DNA of 37,363 nt from Rhodospirillaceae bacterium (GTDB lineage: Bacteria; Pseudomonadota; Alphaproteobacteria; Rhodospirillales; Rhodospirillaceae): contig SCTM01000246.1 in assembly GCA_004297485.1 (NCBI GenBank), forward strand, positions 1 through 37,363, read 5' to 3'. The notes below the pieces were generated by a model that searched no databases, had not been told where the DNA came from, and saw only the letters and a list, made by a program, of their open reading frames with translations. Below, one piece after another: positions 18,901-25,593 of this stretch. Positions within the stretch are counted from its first letter, which is position 1. The number at the start of each line of letters is the position of its first letter. Both the position numbers and the translations under genes were made by a program.

Positions 18901-18967
18901 CGGCGACTGGAAGCCGTTGTTCGATCTATGTGCGGAACGGTTGGCCGAATGGTTGAGCGAACATTGA
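15938..18967 (+). CDS. Double-module TPR-GT-TPR-GT glycosyltransferase-like protein, array member 4
   Basis: This 1009-residue protein holds two complete TPR plus GT-B units in one frame. Unit 1 has TPRs (about 10-200), LKEGWRAY, ILVWTEQAPGDEIL from residue 236, FVNLQYGDC, and SNTAAH. It ends near residue 500. Unit 2 begins with new TPRs (about 515-700), then FVEGWSEF, ILVWTEQGIGDEIM from residue 737, FVNLQYGDC, SNTTVH, and WYWF. Unit 1 departs from consensus at three places (QAPG for QGxG, SNTAAH for SNTTVH, WWWFPTQ for WYWFxxR), so it may be inactive or bind another donor. The ATG at 15938 has AGGAG eight bases upstream and overlaps the previous gene by ten bases. Confidence 0.82.
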   Translation: MAVKSADRGDEITRLLQRAADRHRAGDLDGAEKDYRRVLKYRPRNADALNLSGLIAEQRGNHTEAARLIDQALSIHDDFIDAHFNRARIAHRSGDLQIAEHHLRRGLQLRPAAFSERLNLATVLVDQRRNGDAIVWLRETVAQYPQFTEAYVRLGRMCRVANDSDGMLAAATAGLKQNPLDPILHLLASEAHFDRGELKEGWRAYRWRFKSTENQVVDKAYPLPVWQGENLANRCILVWTEQAPGDEILYANMLSDLVAQAKRCAIQCSPRLAPLFRRSFPAAQIFDRDLTAAEIAAFDVQTSAASAGEWLRSDFAAFPHHTGYLVADQARRALLRARYETPGQKHCIVGIAWRSSGVENATDKSVSLLDWGPILRVPGVTFVNLQYGDCMQELTAAAKGFGARIIHDPEINPLKDMDGFAAQVAAMDLVISSSNTAAHVAGALGVPVFCMLPLSFATGRRWWWFPTQSTCPWYPSLRRFFQRQAGQWFDVLRDAGLALLDFAVARGVVQKPAPYLRSMGKGFAELGRYDDAEHIYRRLSQEPGLAAEALSAIAKLRKTAGALEEALHLYDEAIAVDPSFWHAYNGKGMILANQMRFDEAISVYKMALTHAPQSPELHNNLGNAYRRYGDGENALTHFREAHRLKPEHKSIHLNLASTLDELGRADEALESFDTLVDRAPDYVDALYNRAQALLSAGRFVEGWSEFPWRLKRSAANVRYDAFPQPVWQGEDLAGRNILVWTEQGIGDEIMTASMLSDAIEKARHVTFVCSERLLPLMRRSFPKATVVERKEPLPAAAVDPAINLQMSQSELGLALRRDWTDFPRQERFLKADPTRQSALRRKYQSLRPGARLVGISWRSSNHEVGWLKGQDLLAWAPILSVAGNIAFVNLQYGDCREDLARVRQTLGIDILHDPDIDPLKDMDGFAAQVGAMDLVISTSNTTVHTAGALGIPTWVLLPAGRGRMWYWFRERADSLWYPSLRLMRQVRDGDWKPLFDLCAERLAEWLSEH

Positions 18968-18980
18968 AAGTAGAAGAACC

Positions 18981-19655
18981 ATGATTCGCGTGTTCATCGG
19001 TTTTGATTCTCACGAAGTGGCGGCCTACACGGTTCTGTCTCACAGCATCAATGCGCGCGCATCGCAGCCGGTAATGATTGCGCCCTTGATGCTGTCCCAG
19101 CTTCAGGGCGTCTTTGACCGGGAGCGCAACTCGCTACAATCGACAGAGTTTTCCTTCAGCCGCTTTCTGGTTCCCTACCTTTCCGACTACGCCGGCTGGA
19201 GCCTATTCTGCGATTGCGACATGCTGATGCTGGACGACATCGCCAAACTGTGGGCCCTGCGTGACGAACGCTATGCGGTGCAGGTCGTGAAACACGATCA
19301 CAAGCCCAAGGAATCGATCAAATTCCTCGATCAGCCGCAAACCAAATACGAAAAGAAGAACTGGTCGAGCGTGATCTTGTTCAACAACAACAAGTGCCGT
19401 GCGCTCACGCCGGCTTATGTCAATACAGCGACAGGTCTTGAACTGCATCAGTTCAAATGGCTTGGTGATGATTCCTTGATCGGAGAACTGCCCCATCGCT
19501 GGAATCATCTTGTCGACTACGACCCGACGGTGCCGGTCAGCCAGGTTTCCTTCCTGCACTACACCGAGGGCGGGCCCTATTTTGAGGCCTATCGGAACTG
19601 CAGTTATGCCGCCGAGTGGTTCGCCGAGCGTGAGCGCGCCTTGGTCGCAGGATAG
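18981..19655 (+). CDS. Small GT-A (GT8-like) glycosyltransferase
   Basis: This 224-residue protein resembles GT8-type retaining glycosyltransferases. It opens MIRVFIGFDSHEVAAY. Residues about 65-85 read GWSLFCDCDMLMLDDIAKLW, where the DCD triplet is the expected metal and nucleotide-sugar binding DxD. WSSVILFNNNKC and FLHYTEGGPYF follow, the latter near the position of the C-terminal metal-binding His in GT8 enzymes. There is no signal peptide or membrane span. It lies 13 bases after array member 4 and 59 before member 5, in the middle of the TPR array. It could add or extend a sugar on the same target. The donor sugar is unknown. Confidence 0.72.
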   Translation: MIRVFIGFDSHEVAAYTVLSHSINARASQPVMIAPLMLSQLQGVFDRERNSLQSTEFSFSRFLVPYLSDYAGWSLFCDCDMLMLDDIAKLWALRDERYAVQVVKHDHKPKESIKFLDQPQTKYEKKNWSSVILFNNNKCRALTPAYVNTATGLELHQFKWLGDDSLIGELPHRWNHLVDYDPTVPVSQVSFLHYTEGGPYFEAYRNCSYAAEWFAERERALVAG

Positions 19656-19714
19656 GATATCGGCGTGACACGACAACAACACCAAAGGCCTCGGAATGCC
19701 TGTGAGGCAATGGG

Positions 19715-21436
19715 ATGAGCGCCCTCTTCAAGCAGGCCGTCACATATTTCCAGAGCGGCAACCTGGGGCGCGCCCAAGAACTCGTGCACGCGGTGTTGAC
19801 GCAAGAACCACTCAATGCGGACGCGTGGCACCTGCAAGGCGTTCTGGCGCTGAATGCGAAGCAGTACGGCGAAGCGGCCGAGCACCTCAAACGTGCCGCT
19901 ACGTTAAGACCTGACGACTGCGCCATCCACGTCAACTACGCCGCCGCTCTCAGCTCAGCTTCGCAGTTCCAGGAGGCGCTGCAAGTCTTGACGCGTGCGC
20001 TAAGTTTGAACCCGCTCTTCGCCGAGGCGCATTATCAGGTGGGCGCTTGCAGGTTGGGGCTGGGACAGGCCCCGGAAGCGGCCACCGCGTTTACTGAGGC
20101 GGTGCGGCTGCGACCCGACTGGCCGGCCGCTTTGGAGATGCTGGCGCATGCGTTGCAGCATACCGGCGAACATGAAAAATCGGTGCAGCTTGCCCTGCGT
20201 GCATTGGAACTCGAACCTAATCGGGCGACCTGTCATCGCGTCGTCGGGGACGGATATATGCGATGGTTGCGCTACGACGAAGCCCTGGAACACTATCGGC
20301 TTGCTGTGCGCCTCGCCCCGGATGACGGACTCATTCGCAACAACCTTGGTCTGCTCTTCACGCGGATGGGGCGCAATGAAGAGGCCCTCACGGAATATTA
20401 CAAGGCCACCGCACTGACGCCGAAATCACCGCAGGCCCGGGAGGGGTACGCTTTTGCCTTACTGGCAACAGGCCGCCTTGCAGAGGGATGGCCCAACTAC
20501 GTCGCCCGCCAACGACTGGAGGACGCTGGCTTTGTCGTACGAAAAGGGCCACCTCCGGCCACCGATCCTTCACAGTTGAATGGGAAGCCGGTTCTAGCCT
20601 GGCTCGATCAAGGCATCGGCGATCAGATAATGTTCGCCAGCTTAATTCCCGACTTGATTGCTGCCGGCGCCAATCTGACGGTCGAATGTGATGCACGGCT
20701 CGTTCCTATTCTCACGCGATCCTTTCCTGGGATTGCGGCAAGATTCCCTGTTGAGTCGTCTCAGTTACCGGCGGCGTCACCGCCAGAGCTTGGCAACGAG
20801 CAGTTTGCATATCAGATTTATATGCCCGACACAGCACGGTGGTTTCGCAGTGATTTCGCCGCGTTTCCACGCCATCCGGGGTATCTCATGGCGGATCGAT
20901 CCCTGACGCAAAAGCTGCGCCGGTTGTATCTCGACAAGGGCGGTGATCTGCCCCTGATCGGCATATCCTGGCGCACTGCTATCAATGCCAAGATCAGCGT
21001 CTCAAAAACCCTCGAGCTTGAGGATTGGGGCCCCTTGCTTTCATGCCAAAACGCCACCTTCGTAAGCCTGCAATATGGCCCGGTTCACCGCGAGATCGCG
21101 GATGTATCGAAAAAACTGGGAACACAGATCGTTTGCGATGCCTCCGTCGATCCCGTAAAGGACATTGATACGTTCGCGTCCCAGGTGGCCGCCATGGATC
21201 TGGTGATCACAACGTCCAACGCGACCGCGCACATGGCCGGAAGCTTGAACGTGCCGGTGTGGACACTTGTCCCAAAGGGCTTTGGCGCCATGTGGCACTG
21301 GTTCTTAGACCGGGAAGATAGCCCATGGTATCCGTCCATGCGTCTTCTGCGACAGGTGGATCGGGGGGATTGGCGACCAGTTCTGAATCGAGCAGCTTCT
21401 ATGCTCGCTGACTTCATCGCGAGATCATACCAATGA
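19715..21436 (+). CDS. TPR-GT-B glycosyltransferase-like protein, array member 5
   Basis: This 573-residue protein begins the second subfamily. It has GAGG at 19704-19707, seven bases before the ATG. About seven TPRs span residues 1-250, then LAEGWPNY and a Pro-rich linker shared with the next two genes. The nucleotide-sugar side motif is altered to VLAWLDQGIGDQIM (from residue 293), LQYGDC reads LQYGPV, and the C-terminal block is AMDLVITTSNATAH with WHWF and SPWYP. The motif changes suggest a different donor or acceptor from members 1-4. The stop overlaps the next start as ATGA. Confidence 0.82.
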   Translation: MSALFKQAVTYFQSGNLGRAQELVHAVLTQEPLNADAWHLQGVLALNAKQYGEAAEHLKRAATLRPDDCAIHVNYAAALSSASQFQEALQVLTRALSLNPLFAEAHYQVGACRLGLGQAPEAATAFTEAVRLRPDWPAALEMLAHALQHTGEHEKSVQLALRALELEPNRATCHRVVGDGYMRWLRYDEALEHYRLAVRLAPDDGLIRNNLGLLFTRMGRNEEALTEYYKATALTPKSPQAREGYAFALLATGRLAEGWPNYVARQRLEDAGFVVRKGPPPATDPSQLNGKPVLAWLDQGIGDQIMFASLIPDLIAAGANLTVECDARLVPILTRSFPGIAARFPVESSQLPAASPPELGNEQFAYQIYMPDTARWFRSDFAAFPRHPGYLMADRSLTQKLRRLYLDKGGDLPLIGISWRTAINAKISVSKTLELEDWGPLLSCQNATFVSLQYGPVHREIADVSKKLGTQIVCDASVDPVKDIDTFASQVAAMDLVITTSNATAHMAGSLNVPVWTLVPKGFGAMWHWFLDREDSPWYPSMRLLRQVDRGDWRPVLNRAASMLADFIARSYQ

Positions 21437-23061
21437 ATACGTCAGCGGCTTATGTCGACAATCTTGTCACCGAAGCCCACCGCCATCACCTCGCGGGGCG
21501 CTTGGTGGAAGCAGAGGCGGGATATCTCGACGCCCTGCGGCTGAAGCCCAAGCATACTGATGCGTTGCATTATCTCGGTGTATTGCGTTATCAGCAAAAC
21601 GATCCGGACACGGCGGTCAAACTGATAAATCGCGCCATCAAGGCGCGGCCGGACTCGGTGGAAATGCATCTCAATCTCGGCGCCGCCTACCGCAAGCTCG
21701 GCGACGCTACCCGAGCCGTGTTCGCTTACCGCAGAGCCGTCGCTCTCAAACCGCACCTGCTGGCTGCGCACTTCAACCTTGGACACGCTCTGCGCGATGC
21801 TCGGGAGTTTGATGCCGCAATCGGCGCATACCGGACCTATCTAAAGGATCGACCGGAAGATGCAGCCGGCCATCTTGGCCTCGGCTGCGCCCTTGGGGGA
21901 GCAGGCCGATTGGGCGAAGCCATGACTGCCTTCGATACGGCCATCACGTTCGATCCCAATTTCGCCGAAGGCTACAACAAGATTGGAACGTTCTTGTGCG
22001 ATCAGGGTAGATTCAACTCCGCACTGGTATTTCACGAAAAGGCCGTAGCACTTGCACCGAAAATCCCCGAATGGCATTTCGATCTGGCGATTGTGTTGTT
22101 GCGCCTCGGAAAGCTCGCCGAGGGGTGGCCGCACTTCGAAAGCAGATGCGACAGAGAACTCAAGCGCGTTGTGCGCAGGCCGACGCCTCCGCCCTACTGG
22201 GGAGGTGAAGACTTGACGGGCAAGAGCATCCTTGTTTGGATGGAACAGGGCGTTGGCGATCAAATATTTCTCGCCTCCATGCTGCCGGATCTAATCGAAC
22301 GGGCCGGCCGTTGCCTAGTGGAGTGCACGCCACGACTGGCGCCGATCTTTGCCCGGTCATTCCCTACCGTAGAATTCATAGGCAACAGCGAACTCGGGCT
22401 TGCGGCCGTCTCGGCTGACGGCGTCGACTACCAGATCGCCGCTGGAAGTTTGGGGCGGTACTTTCGTCCCACCAGCACAAGCTTTCCAAAACACATGGGC
22501 TACCTTATCGCCGATGAGGTTAAGTCGGCCTCATTGCGCACCCGCTATGAGTCACTTGCCCAAGGCCGCCGCATTGTCGGCATTTCCTGGCGGACCCGAA
22601 ACACGCCCGACAATGAGTCGAAGAGTGCCGACCTTATGGGCTTTGCGCCCATCCTCGAAACACCTGGCATTCTGTTCGTAAATCTCCAGTACGGGGACTG
22701 CCGAAGCGAACTGGCGAAGGTGAAGAAAGACTTGGGCGTGGATATCTTTCAAGATCCGGAGGTCAACCCCCTCGCCAATATGGATACTTTCTGTGCTCAA
22801 GTAGCGGCGATGGATCTGGTCGTCACCACTTCCAACACCACCGCGCATGCCGCCGGAGCCCAGAACAAGCCAGTATGGATATTAGTCCCCCCCACTTTCG
22901 GTCTCATGTGGTACTGGTTTCTTCGGCGCGAGGACAGCCCGTGGTATCCTTCCGCCCGCCTGTTCCGGGGAACCGATCCGGTCCCGGCACGATCGTGGTG
23001 GCCTGACGTCGCGCAGAATGTCGCCATTGCGTTGCGCGGCTGGGCATCGACGAGCCTATGA
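21433..23061 (+). CDS. TPR-GT-B glycosyltransferase-like protein, array member 6
   Basis: This 542-residue member has about six TPRs (10-225), LAEGWPHF, the linker RRPTPPPYWGGEDLTGKS, then ILVWMEQGVGDQIF (from residue 266). FVNLQYGDC, AMDLVVTTSNTTAH, and WYWF...SPWYP follow. The C-terminus carries a Trp pair (SWWPDV) that only this and the next protein share, so these two are close paralogues. Both ends of the gene form ATGA overlaps with neighbours. It contains a C7 run at about 22887-22893. Confidence 0.82.
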   Translation: MNTSAAYVDNLVTEAHRHHLAGRLVEAEAGYLDALRLKPKHTDALHYLGVLRYQQNDPDTAVKLINRAIKARPDSVEMHLNLGAAYRKLGDATRAVFAYRRAVALKPHLLAAHFNLGHALRDAREFDAAIGAYRTYLKDRPEDAAGHLGLGCALGGAGRLGEAMTAFDTAITFDPNFAEGYNKIGTFLCDQGRFNSALVFHEKAVALAPKIPEWHFDLAIVLLRLGKLAEGWPHFESRCDRELKRVVRRPTPPPYWGGEDLTGKSILVWMEQGVGDQIFLASMLPDLIERAGRCLVECTPRLAPIFARSFPTVEFIGNSELGLAAVSADGVDYQIAAGSLGRYFRPTSTSFPKHMGYLIADEVKSASLRTRYESLAQGRRIVGISWRTRNTPDNESKSADLMGFAPILETPGILFVNLQYGDCRSELAKVKKDLGVDIFQDPEVNPLANMDTFCAQVAAMDLVVTTSNTTAHAAGAQNKPVWILVPPTFGLMWYWFLRREDSPWYPSARLFRGTDPVPARSWWPDVAQNVAIALRGWASTSL

Positions 23062-25175
23062 TCACGCGAGCATTGGCGCAGATGGAATCCCCCGCTTCAT
23101 CCGAATCGATTACCGCGCTGTTACAGAATGCCGTCCAGTTACACCAAGCGGGCCGGCTGGTTGAAGCTGAACGAAATTACGACATTGTGCTCAAGCAGAG
23201 CCCAGAGCATGGCGACGCCCTCAATCTCAAGGGACTTATCGCTTTGGATCTCGGACGGGCTCAAGAAGCAATCAACTTGCTCATGCGCGCCGTAAGAGCC
23301 GCACCATCATATGCACCAGCATACTTCAACCTGGGCAACGCCTTTGCCGCCGCGGACCGCACGGACGATGCTCTTGCCTGTTATCACAAAGCCTGCGCCA
23401 TCGACCCGGCTTTCGCCGACGCCCATCTCAACGCCGGAGCACTATTAGAAAAGCTCAATCGAATCTCCGACGCTATAAAGGCTTTTCGGACCATGGTTAG
23501 TGTGTGCCCTTCCGATGCCCGTGGCTATCGAAACTTGGCATTGTGCATGGTCAAGTCCATGGACCGATCGACGAGCGACAACCGCGACGGGATCGCGGTC
23601 GAAGCGCTAACTGCATTCGATCGCGCCTGCGCACTCGATCCTGCTGATGCAGACGCTCAATTCGAATACGCCAACTTGCTCGCACAGCGCGGGAATCATC
23701 CGAATGGGGTCATCCATTATGAAACGGCGCTGAAACTGAGGCCGGATTGGGTCGAAGCTATCAGCAATCTTGGAGAAACTTTGCGCAAGGATGGGCGATT
23801 TGACGAAGCCGTTGCCATGCAACGGCGGGCCCTAACACACCGTCCAGGAGATCAAATCATCCTGACACACCTAGGTAACGCCCTTGTGAAAATTCGCGCC
23901 TATGAGGAAGCGGCGGAAATTTTTCGTGGGTTGATGGCGAGCGATCCCGATGCGCTCTTGCCATACATAAATCTGGGCAATGTTTACCGGGAGTCCGGAC
24001 GCATTGATGACGCCATAGCAACATTTGAAGAGGCTCTGTTTCGCGTACCCGAATCCTATGAAGCCTACGGCAACATGAGCGCCACCTACGCTGAGCAAGG
24101 GTGGTGGGCGGCAGCATATATAGTGAACCAGAAGACCCTGTCCATTAAGGGCGCCGACGCGAAGGCGCACGTAAACCAAAGCTTAATAGCCCTGGCACTT
24201 GGGCGATTCACGGAAGGATGGCCCGGCTATGAACTTCGCTTCGACGTCCCCGAGGAACATATGCCGCGGCGCCCGACGCCTCCGCCTTATTGGCGCGGTG
24301 AAGATCTCGCCGGCAAAAGTATCCTGCTATGGACTGAACAGGGGATTGGCGACGAGATTCTCTATGCTGAAATGATTCCAGATGTGATCGCTTGCGGCGC
24401 TCAGTGCGTGATCGCTTGTTCGAAGCGCATGGTACCGATTTTTGCTCGTTCATTTCCCGAGACTGCTGTTGTCGGATATGAGGGCTCAGCGCTGGGCGTA
24501 ATGGGCGCCGAACGGTTTGATTACCAATCGTCGATTATAAGTTTGGGCATTTACTTGCGCCCCGATTTTCAAAGTTTTCCCCGACGAGCAGGTTATCTCA
24601 AAGCCGATCCAGTTAAAGTTACGTCGCTGCGAGCGCGGTACGAAGCGCTTGCCCAAGGTCGACGGATCATCGGCCTATCTTGGCGCAGCAAGGCCGTCAA
24701 AGGACAGTCAAAGAGCATGGCACTACTCGACCTTGGGCCCGCGCTCACGACGAAGAATATCTTTTTCGTCAATCTTCAATATGGCGATTGCGGCATGGAA
24801 ATCGCTGCTGCGCGCGAACGGCTCGGCGTCGACATATTTCAGGATTCATCCGTCGATCCCCTGAGCGATATGGATACAGCCTTCGCTCAGGTGGCGGCCA
24901 TGGATCTCGTGATCACAACCTCCAACACCACCGCCCATACAGCGGGGGCGCAAAATGTCCCGGTATGGGTGATGCTGCCCTTCGGCAAGGGCTTATTGTG
25001 GTACTGGTTCATCAGACATCAGACGAGTGCTTGGTATCCCTCCGCCAGCCTTATCCGTTCGCCCCGGGTCCAGAGCGAGACTCCTTGGTGGCAAGAGATC
25101 ATGGAACCAATTGCCAGCCGACTAGCCGCATGGACCCAATCTTCAGCCGAAATTCAAAACCAAAGCACAAAATGA
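23058..25175 (+). CDS. TPR-GT-B glycosyltransferase-like protein, array member 7
   Basis: This is the last array member, 705 residues, with the longest single TPR region (about ten to eleven units, residues 15-375). FTEGWPGY and the linker RRPTPPPYWRGEDLAGKS lead to ILLWTEQGIGDEIL (from residue 422), FVNLQYGDC and AMDLVITTSNTTAH. The end is WYWF followed by SAWYP and a WW pair (TPWWQEIM). It is closest to member 6. The start overlaps the previous stop as ATGA. A 418-base non-coding region follows, so this is probably the end of the gspE-array operon, although no strong terminator is seen directly after it. Confidence 0.82.
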   Translation: MITRALAQMESPASSESITALLQNAVQLHQAGRLVEAERNYDIVLKQSPEHGDALNLKGLIALDLGRAQEAINLLMRAVRAAPSYAPAYFNLGNAFAAADRTDDALACYHKACAIDPAFADAHLNAGALLEKLNRISDAIKAFRTMVSVCPSDARGYRNLALCMVKSMDRSTSDNRDGIAVEALTAFDRACALDPADADAQFEYANLLAQRGNHPNGVIHYETALKLRPDWVEAISNLGETLRKDGRFDEAVAMQRRALTHRPGDQIILTHLGNALVKIRAYEEAAEIFRGLMASDPDALLPYINLGNVYRESGRIDDAIATFEEALFRVPESYEAYGNMSATYAEQGWWAAAYIVNQKTLSIKGADAKAHVNQSLIALALGRFTEGWPGYELRFDVPEEHMPRRPTPPPYWRGEDLAGKSILLWTEQGIGDEILYAEMIPDVIACGAQCVIACSKRMVPIFARSFPETAVVGYEGSALGVMGAERFDYQSSIISLGIYLRPDFQSFPRRAGYLKADPVKVTSLRARYEALAQGRRIIGLSWRSKAVKGQSKSMALLDLGPALTTKNIFFVNLQYGDCGMEIAAARERLGVDIFQDSSVDPLSDMDTAFAQVAAMDLVITTSNTTAHTAGAQNVPVWVMLPFGKGLLWYWFIRHQTSAWYPSASLIRSPRVQSETPWWQEIMEPIASRLAAWTQSSAEIQNQSTK

Positions 25176-25457
25176 ATAGCTTCATACACTGACGCTGTAA
25201 CATGTTGATATAAATAATAAAATATATGGATAAATACCTTTATATGGATAAATTTCTTCGGAATTTTCGATCACTTCAACTACCGTCCTAATATATCTGT
25301 CAAGGATGTCAAAATCCTCTAGAAGCCATGCCGTCAAATGCTGCCAACACTTTCGAAAGTTGTGCCTGCGATTAAGGTTATCTTAACTCATTCCAATTGT
25401 TAGAAAATAGCGGCACCCTATCGGCAGTTTTTTATGGCCTTTAGCGGCGACTCCGGC
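25176..25457. other. AT-rich intergenic segment with direct repeats and palindromes
   Basis: This segment is much more AT-rich than the neighbouring genes. A 13-base direct repeat TATATGGATAAAT occurs at 25223-25235 and 25241-25253, spaced by 18 bases start to start. A perfect 12-bp palindrome ACTTTCGAAAGT lies at 25349-25360, and TTAAG/CTTAA flank five bases at 25372-25386. No gene is visible. The features resemble a regulator-binding or UP-element region upstream of the strong promoter that follows. A weak five-bp hairpin over the preceding stop (25172-25185) lacks a T tract. Confidence 0.5.
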
Positions 25458-25486
25458 TTGACAACCGAGCTCCCAACAGGTGTTAT
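25458..25486 (+). promoter_or_regulatory. Putative sigma-70 promoter of the surface protein gene
   Basis: A perfect -35 TTGACA (25458-25463) is followed after 17 bases by TGTTAT (25481-25486), which matches four of six consensus -10 positions. Transcription would start near 25493, giving a leader of about 100 bases before the ATG at 25594. This is the best promoter candidate in the window. Confidence 0.6.
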
Positions 25487-25489
25487 GGG

Positions 25490-25566
25490 TGCGCGCTGAC
25501 GGGCGCAGTGTAACTGCCCCAAGCAGTTACGTTGAGTAAACCCAGCAACCTGGAATCAGGCTGCTG
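25490..25566 (+). promoter_or_regulatory. Hairpin-rich 5' leader of the surface protein mRNA
   Basis: Three inverted repeats follow the promoter. TGCGC (25490-25494) pairs with GCGCA (25503-25507). GTAACTGC (25510-25517) pairs perfectly with GCAGTTAC (25523-25530) across CCCAA. CAGCA and CCTG (25543-25552, one mismatched base between) pair with CAGG and TGCTG (25557-25566) across GAAT. There is no T tract, so these are not terminators. Long structured leaders of this kind are known to stabilise S-layer protein mRNAs, which fits the downstream gene. The AAGGGG ribosome site at 25577-25582 remains unpaired. Confidence 0.5.
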
Positions 25567-25593
25567 AAACCTTATTAAGGGGATCCCAAAGCT

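Noticed and set aside
10802-25175. The array as GT41 (O-GlcNAc transferase or HMW1C type) enzymes
   Set aside because: TPR plus GT-B architecture is similar, but the visible motifs fit the GT9/heptosyltransferase-like TPR family better. A profile search would be needed to decide.
10802-25175. Repeated DNA in the array as a CRISPR or satellite repeat
   Set aside because: The similarity is protein-level homology of paralogous modules in open frames, not regular short repeats with spacers.
25172-25185. Hairpin at the stop of array member 7 as a terminator
   Set aside because: The stem is only five bp and AT-rich, and no T tract follows.
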